Source of the DNA: Siniperca chuatsi
Taxonomy: Eukaryota; Chordata; Actinopteri; Centrarchiformes; Sinipercidae
Direction: 5' to 3'
Assembly (NCBI RefSeq): GCF_020085105.1
Contig: NC_058046.1
Span: 17,756,675 to 17,820,674 of the forward strand
Length of the DNA: 64,000 nt
Shown: one piece after another, positions 57,645 to 64,000 of the stretch
Layout: each line of letters begins with the position of its first letter
Position numbering within the stretch: the stretch's first letter is position 1
The notes under the pieces: model-generated
The model's database searches: none
Seen by the model: the letters and a program-made list of their open reading frames with translations, nothing else
Told to the model about the DNA's origin: nothing
Program-made: the position numbers and the translations under genes

Positions 57645-59322
57645 ATGGGGAAGGACTACTACAAGACCCTGGGCATCCCCAAGGGCTCCAACGAAGAGGA
57701 GATCAAGAAGGCCTACCGGCGCATGGCGCTGCGCTTCCACCCTGACAAGAACAAGGATGCCAACGCTGAGGAGAAGTTCAAGGAGATTGCAGAGGCCTAT
57801 GAGGTACTGAGCGACCCCAAGAAGAGGGTCGTGTATGATCAGCTAGGAGAGGAAGGTGAGGAGGGGGGTTCATGTCTGGGTTTGATCCTATCTGTCAGTC
57901 TGTGTCTGTGTCGAATCATTGAGTAGAAGCGTTCAGTGCAGACAGGCATAGGAGGCTTCAGCACTCTATCAGTGAGGCCTTGTTTAACATGTGTTATGAT
58001 GTATTAAGTTGTTATTGAAATAGCTCAGGAACAGACTCAGCATCTAATATCACAGTGGATGATTTTGGTTGGCTTCAGCCACTGAAGTAATAATACTTCA
58101 GTTCTCTTGCATGTTTTCATGTTTGTGTTTATGTGCAGGAACGTGTGTGTGATTGTCTATTGTTCTCTTTAGTGCCAACAACATTTACAAGCTCTAATAC
58201 CTTATAGTCTACCTTAGCTGCTAGTGTAGTGTGTGTATAATTGTGTGTGTGTGTGTGTGTGTGTGTGTTAGCTGACAGACAGATGGCTTAAGATCATTAC
58301 GTGGTTGAGATATGAATAGCAGCGACTGCTGCACATTACATTTGTGGGTGTTTTGTGCATGTGTCTCTGTTGAAAAGGTGTGTGTGTTAGTGTGTGCATT
58401 TGTGTGAGTGTGTTGGATGGAGTGAGCTGGTATTTTACGAGTTCCTCCACCACCAGCGCTGTTGGAAGATCAGTGATGCTGTGGGATTTTTCCCGCCCAT
58501 GTGGGCTCTACTCTTCTTGCTGCTGTTACCCACACACTGTCTTTTCTGAACAGGGTCCTTTTTCTGGTATCTGAGTTCATATTAATGTGTGTTTTTCAGC
58601 TGGTGGGTGTTTGAGTGTGCATGTGTATATGAGGTCTCATGTTTTTCTCTTTCTTTTCTCTCTCAGGTTTGAAGACAGGAGGCAGCAGCTCTTCAGGTGC
58701 TCCTGGAAGCTCAACATACCACTACACCTTCCACGGAGACCCCCACGCCACCTTTGCCTCCTTCTTTGGCGGCTCCAACCCCTTCGACATGTTTTTTGGC
58801 TCCAACCGCAGCCACAGCCGCTCCAACGGTTTCTCCTTCCACAATGACCATGACGAAGAGCGGGACATGGATGTGGATGAGGATGACCCCTTCGCTCATT
58901 TCGGGAGACAGTTTGGCTTTCCAGGGGGGATGAACAACGGCTTCCCAGGGGAGGGCCGCAGGAGGAGGGGGGTGCCGTCAGAGCGCCTGGGGACCGGGCG
59001 AAAGCACCAGGACCCTCCGGTGGTTCACGAGCTGAAGGTCTCGCTGGAGGAGATCTTCCACGGCTGCACCAAGCGCATGAAGATCACCCGCCGCAGGCTG
59101 AACCCGGATGGGCGGAGCATGAGGACAGAGGACAAGATCCTCAATATTGTTATCAAGAAGGGCTGGAAGGAGGGAACCAAGATCACCTTCCCTAAGGAGG
59201 GGGACGAGACCCCTGAAAACATTCCTGCTGACATAGCCTTTGTGCTTAAAGACAAAGGGCACCCCCACTTCAAGAGAGACGGTTCCAATATAATTTATAA
59301 CTGCAAGATCAGTCTAAAAGAG
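57645..59322 (+). CDS. dnajb5: DnaJ/Hsp40 family member B5, 5' part (last exon outside)
   Basis: Type II Hsp40 co-chaperone that stimulates Hsp70 ATPase and delivers clients; mammalian DNAJB5 also acts in a redox-sensitive thioredoxin-HDAC4 complex. Two coding exons are present: 57645-57855 and 58667-59322 (289 residues so far, phases agree). The J domain (1-70) starts [20 protein letters not shown] and has HPD at 32-34. A G/S-rich linker follows, then [18 protein letters not shown] and NPFDMFFG, an acidic [10 protein letters not shown] patch, and the client-binding domain from [21 protein letters not shown]. That domain contains [13 protein letters not shown] and [16 protein letters not shown]. 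The frame ends at a donor after ISLKE (59,322). The last part of the substrate-binding domain, about 60-80 residues, is not in the next 4.7 kb. An acceptor (GTGTGTGCAG) two bases before the ATG implies a non-coding first exon upstream. Confidence 0.95.
58241..58268. repeat. (GT)n microsatellite in dnajb5 intron
   Basis: Pure GT run between the two coding exons. Confidence 0.9.
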
Positions 59323-59824
59323 GTGCGTCTGTCCCTTTTCATCTAACCTCTCTCTCTTCTGACTTGGTATCTGCTTTTCTGTCTATCTTTAGTCCTTTCT
59401 CTTTATCACGTTTCTGCATGTAGATGAGTAGATAATGCTGCTGAGTTTGGGAGTTTGATTCCCGGTGGAGCAAACAAGGCAGAAATTGAATGCATTCATG
59501 GAGCTGCAAAGTTTTGGATGAATATCCAAAAATGGCCCATTTTTTCACTCCTTTTCTTCATATCATTTTTGTCACTCAACCTGGGCAAACAGTGGATGAG
59601 GTGGAGAGGTGTAACTGTAATTTAAGGGTAGGATTATGTCCTGGGTGGGTGGTCACATAAAACGTATTGAGGAGTGAGTGTGTATATGTGTATGTTGCTG
59701 GAGGGTAGGATCAGTGAAGAGCAGAGTCTCTGTCACTGTAGTGTGGGAGAAGCAGCAGGAATGTGGTGTCCTTGTGTGACCGGCACAGAGCCATTGTCCT
59801 CACTTGTTTTGCAGTGGTGTATGA

Positions 59825-59857
<33 letters not shown>

Positions 59858-62399
59858 CATAAACACACATGCAAGCAGGCACACATAAAGCTACACACAG
59901 GCATGAACATGCATGCGTATTTGCAAACACACTCAGTTAAAGATGGATTGTAGTGTGACAGTGGTGACAATCCAGGCTGTTATTATTGAGACTGGCAGGA
60001 CATTTAATTAGCCGTTCCTACGAGGGCAACGGGTCCAGCACAGCTCTACTTCGTCTGTGAATTACACAAGCTTTAATGTTTCTAATAGAGCTGCCACTCA
60101 CTGGCCTGCACTCCACATGGTTAGCCTAATAGCAGGTGTCCTCAAAGAGTTGGAGATGTCAGGGGAGTTGTTTGTACTCCACTCAAGCCAATTTTGAATA
60201 GTTCTCTTCTAAAAGCAGCACTGACTCTCATACATCTCCACAGAAGCAATTCACTAGGAAAACAAGGGTGCCTACACACAGCACAACTATGAAGACAGCC
60301 TATAGTTAATGAGAGCACATTAGAGTTTGTTAAGTCGCATTAAGCAGGAGACGGCACTTGATCAAACCTGCACAATGATTGTTTTCACTGCAAACTCCCA
60401 CAGCTAAGTCCTATGCTCTTACAGCAGCCAGATAAGAAACTTAAGTCTGATGCAGCCAAAGACGGGATGGAGGAGAGAAGGGGAGATGTGGATGGGGGTG
60501 GGGGGTATCTGGGGGATATTAGGGAAGTGGGTCAGATGATTCAGTATCCAAAGCAAATAAGAGCTCATATTCCACTGCTCCACTCTGCTCTGCTTCCCTG
60601 AAGATGTGATGCTGCAGTGAAAACACAGCACCAGCTTTATGCTGCACACCAGACAACCTGCCACATATGTGTAATATGTGACCAAATGTTATGCAATGCA
60701 CCAGTAGATAATGTTACTTAGCCAACAGGATGATTGTTTATATTGGCAAAAAAAACCTCTGCTAGTGCTCATTCTGAAGTACAAAAACAGAAGAGGAAGG
60801 CTAAGACTTAATGATATTTGGAAATACACTTCTTTAGCAGATATAGTTATTTTGTCTTGTTGTGTTTCGACTGCTGTATGAGTCCCCTGCTATTTGGTTG
60901 CTCAATTTGGTTTACTGCCTGAAGCATGCCCTGATGAGCAGCTGCATTTAGTGCTGCCAGGCTTGTTTGACCACGCTATAAACTCCTGGGAGACTGCTAA
61001 AGGCAACTTCCAGCGCTGCAATGTCTTCACTGTCAGCAGTCAAAAGCAGTTAGAGAGCTTAGCACGAATTTGACACATTGATTTCCCTGAAACAGACCTA
61101 TACTTGGATCTATAGGTTGGCTCTTTCTAACATTAACGATGCCTCTGCAGTGTTGGTATCATCTGTGGTAGTGCATTTCTAGCTCCTGTCACCACTGCAC
61201 ACAGCTCAGCAGCAAAACCCACATCCAAACACACGTAGGTGCTAACTGTAGCTGTTGGGCTCTAAAGGCAAAGTGGACAGCTCTTTACAGCTCCACCTCT
61301 GATATCATTTAGAAAGGCAAATACACTGTTTGAAGATGTTGATGTTGTGATTAGCAACTGCTGTGGTTCAGTCCTGTCAGTTCAATTAAATACAACAATA
61401 GCAAGCAGTATTCAGGACAAGCATGTATTAAGGGTATGGACTGAATTGACATCACACAGTCTTATGAGGATACTTTGGGTTGTGAGGACACTTTTAATTG
61501 GTCCTTTTCAGCAAAAATAAAAAGCTGATAATAACTGTTGAGTTAAGCATGTAACAATGATGGTTAATGTTAGCATATGGCCCTAGGGAATGAAGGTAAA
61601 TCTACAGAACGTTCTCACAAATATAGCAAAATCAAAGTGTATGTGTCAGTTTCTACAGCTATGTTGTCTGAGCTGAGGCTTATGCAATCAGTGAGCCCTC
61701 AGATCAGCTGGCAGTGTGTGTCGAGCGTCATGGCAACCTGTCTCTGTGTGTAACTGACTTGTGTTAGTGAATGGAACTGTTCGTAACAAGAGGATGAGCA
61801 CTAGTCTCCATCACAGTCATAGGCTAAATCACCTCCTAATGTATGTAGTGGGTAAAAGGAGGCTGATGTCATGGCTGGAAAACTGTCTGTCCTCTGAAGC
61901 AGCTGCTCTGCTTGACTGAACTTCAACTGTCCACATGTCCATCCCTGTTTGTTAAAAAAAAAACACCAGACGAGACAAGAAAATCCTCCACGTGCCAATG
62001 AAGGCAAAAACACTATTACATCGTGAGGGGCTGGTTGCCTTGAGATGACTGGTGTTGGTATGTTTTAGAAAAAAGTGAGAGGGAAACTTGAACTACTAAT
62101 GCTTTCCTTTCAATTAAAAAAGTTTCCTTGAGTGGCATAGTTTGATTAATTTAAAAGACTTTGAAAGAAGCAAATTAAAATATGAATACTCTTTTTAGGA
62201 AGGAATTCATGCTGAGAACCTATGCTTAGCAATACCTTAATAGCCCCCCCCCCCCCACCAAAAAAACAAAAACAACTTAAACCCCTTTGCTGACAACTAT
62301 TACACCCCTGCATTTAAAAGTAAGACTTGTCTTGTCTGTCTGTGAATTGTAGAATTGTTTTTTAAGATTTTGCTGCTGATTCTTAATCATGCTAGCAAC
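59323..62399 (+). other. dnajb5 intron, unique part
   Basis: Starts with GTGCGT after the second coding exon. It has no recognisable exon. It contains an (AT)n run at 59,823-59,858 and a poly(C) run near 62,246-62,257. Confidence 0.6.
59823..59858. repeat. (TA)n microsatellite
   Basis: Mostly pure AT dinucleotide run in the dnajb5 intron. Confidence 0.9.
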
Positions 62400-63115
62400 G
62401 TGGCACTAGGGATGGCAATGTCAGTCGGTCGATTGGTCCACCACTTTGGTCCAGACTGAAATCTCGCAATGACTAATCGATGGATTGCCATGAAATTTTG
62501 TACAGATATCCATGTTGCAAGGAGGATGAATCCTATTAACATTAGTGAGCCCCTGACTTTTCATCTAGCGCCACCAGCAGGTAAAGGTATTCACTTATTT
62601 GAAATATCTCAACAGCTGTGGAGTGGCACAAAATGGTTGACATTCATGGTATCCAGATAATATAATGACTTTAGTGATACCCTAACTTTTCCTCTAGTGC
62701 CACCATGAGTTTTACATTTGTCGTTTTGAATGGAATGTCTCAATAACCACTGGATCAATTACCAAGAAATTTCAGGGATAAATTGTAATAACTGCTGATC
62801 CCTGACTTTCATCTACCAGTATCATCAGGTCAAAAATGTTATTTGTCCAGTACTTTGGTTTATGACCAAATACCTTTAAAACTAAAGGCATCTTCATCAG
62901 CCTCAGCTGTACCTTGTGTTTACTGCTAATTAGCAAATGTTAGCATGTTAACATCCTAAACTATGATGATTAACAATGTATTTATATACCTGCTAAAAAT
63001 GAGCATTGTCATTGTAAGGCATGTTAGCATGGTGACATTAGCATTTAGCTCAAAGCACCACTGTGCTTAGGTACATCCTCTCAGTGTCGCCACCATGGCT
63101 GAAGAGTCTTTAGAG
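62400..63115. repeat. Dispersed fish repeat with internal diverged tandem units
   Basis: Three diverged units of about 130 bp each carry a version of CTCAATAACCACTGGAT, then a GATGAAT or AATTGTAATAAC-like block, then CCTGACTTTTCATCTAGCGC. A tail follows with GCTAATTAGCAAATGTTAGC and CATTTAGCTCAAAGCACC. There is no coding capacity. The wording matches a repeat I associate with perciform fish genomes; no database name is claimed. Confidence 0.7.
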
Positions 63116-64000
63116 ACCAGCTGGTTGTTCCAAGGACTCAAATGGCAACAAATGCTGCGACCGGTACTCCCAGTTATTGAAAAGCTGTGCTGGACGAAGT
63201 CAAGGTAGCTACAGTATATCACTATATTGGGGTTTTTTCGTGATCAATTATTTATTGTTTGTATAAGGAAGGGGAAGCACCATCACAGTCACAAAAGTGA
63301 CACAAGGCAAACAAGGCAAAGAAGTGTAATACAACAGTTTCTTTCAATATATCAATGGTATAATTTTTTTAAAGCATTTTTGGGGTTATTTTGCGTTTAT
63401 TAGTGTACAGCAAAGAACTAACAGGAAATGAGGGAGGATAACATGTAACAAAGGTCATTAGCCAGACTCGAAACCAGGGACGTCACAAGCAATCGTCAGT
63501 GCCCAAAACCCTTTGACGATCAAGGTGCCCTATTATCATTCTTTAAAATACCCTGGGTAATTATAAGTTTTATAAGCTATCATTCTATTTTTCTGTCTTT
63601 CTTACTTTTTTTCCCTATAACCTTTCAATCCTATTGAATTATAGGTCAATGACAATGTCTCGCCATCTTCCTTTCTCCACACCTTTATGTTAATTATTCA
63701 CTGACCTTATTTTGTGTAGTAAATCATTTTGTCACAGTTGCTTAGAATTGCATTATATAAGAAACTTTTTTAATTCATCAGGATGTTCATTCACAGAGTT
63801 TTGGATTGAAATAGTTATTTTTATTCAGCGCAAATCTGGCGAGTGATGCTCACTGGAAAGCCTGTGAAGTCGTGATAACCACAGGCCTCCATGTTTAGTT
63901 TAGCGCTCTCTACGCTGTGACTGGATTCATCAGGCATTGTGATAAGGAGGTGAGGCTTAGTGTGTGTGTGTGGGTGTTTTGTGTGTGTGTTCTCTCTCCT
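63116..64000 (+). other. dnajb5 intron continues to the window edge
   Basis: AT-rich sequence without an exon. It ends in a short GT run and CTCTCTC just inside the edge. Confidence 0.5.

Overview
The window looks like nuclear DNA of a teleost fish, probably a spiny-rayed (acanthomorph) species. Its genes are split into many short exons with GT-AG introns and vertebrate-type products. It is rich in (AC)n/(GT)n microsatellites. It also carries a Tc1-type transposon and dispersed repeats of kinds I associate with perciform-like fish genomes. The species cannot be named from sequence alone.

Layout. Positions 1-20,000 are almost all non-coding: simple repeats, three copies of a foldback-type repeat (9.2, 12.2 and 14.1 kb), and two well-formed minus-strand coiled-coil exons at 14.6-15.0 kb. 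Those two exons join in frame only if an 8-bp tandem duplication is ignored, so they look like a broken or mis-assembled gene. Then come four plus-strand genes. riok2 (20,068-24,575; 10 coding exons, 514 aa) is an atypical kinase of 40S ribosome maturation. lix1 (26,129-29,616; 6 coding exons) is in the same tandem order next to riok2 that I know from other vertebrates. epg5 (31,877-51,395; 45 coding exons, 2,579 aa) encodes the autophagosome-lysosome tether. dnajb5 (coding from 57,645) is an Hsp40 co-chaperone whose last coding exon lies beyond the window. All exon boundaries of these genes were read from the sequence, and every junction was checked for phase.

epg5 intron 39 contains a complete-ended but dead Tc1-type element (47,249-48,640) with a TA target duplication. 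Its left end is partly an inverted copy of its own 3' transposase region. The 5 kb between epg5 and dnajb5 and the 4.7 kb of dnajb5 intron at the right edge hold repeats and regulatory candidates. These include a palindromic CRE abutting a TATA-like box before dnajb5, and a CLEAR-type E-box upstream of epg5.

The four genes are not an operon and share no single pathway. The lead most worth following is regulatory and structural: the lysosomal CLEAR motif at an autophagy gene, the CRE/TATA unit, the chimeric transposon and the broken minus-strand exons. I did not find a clearly new multi-gene system.
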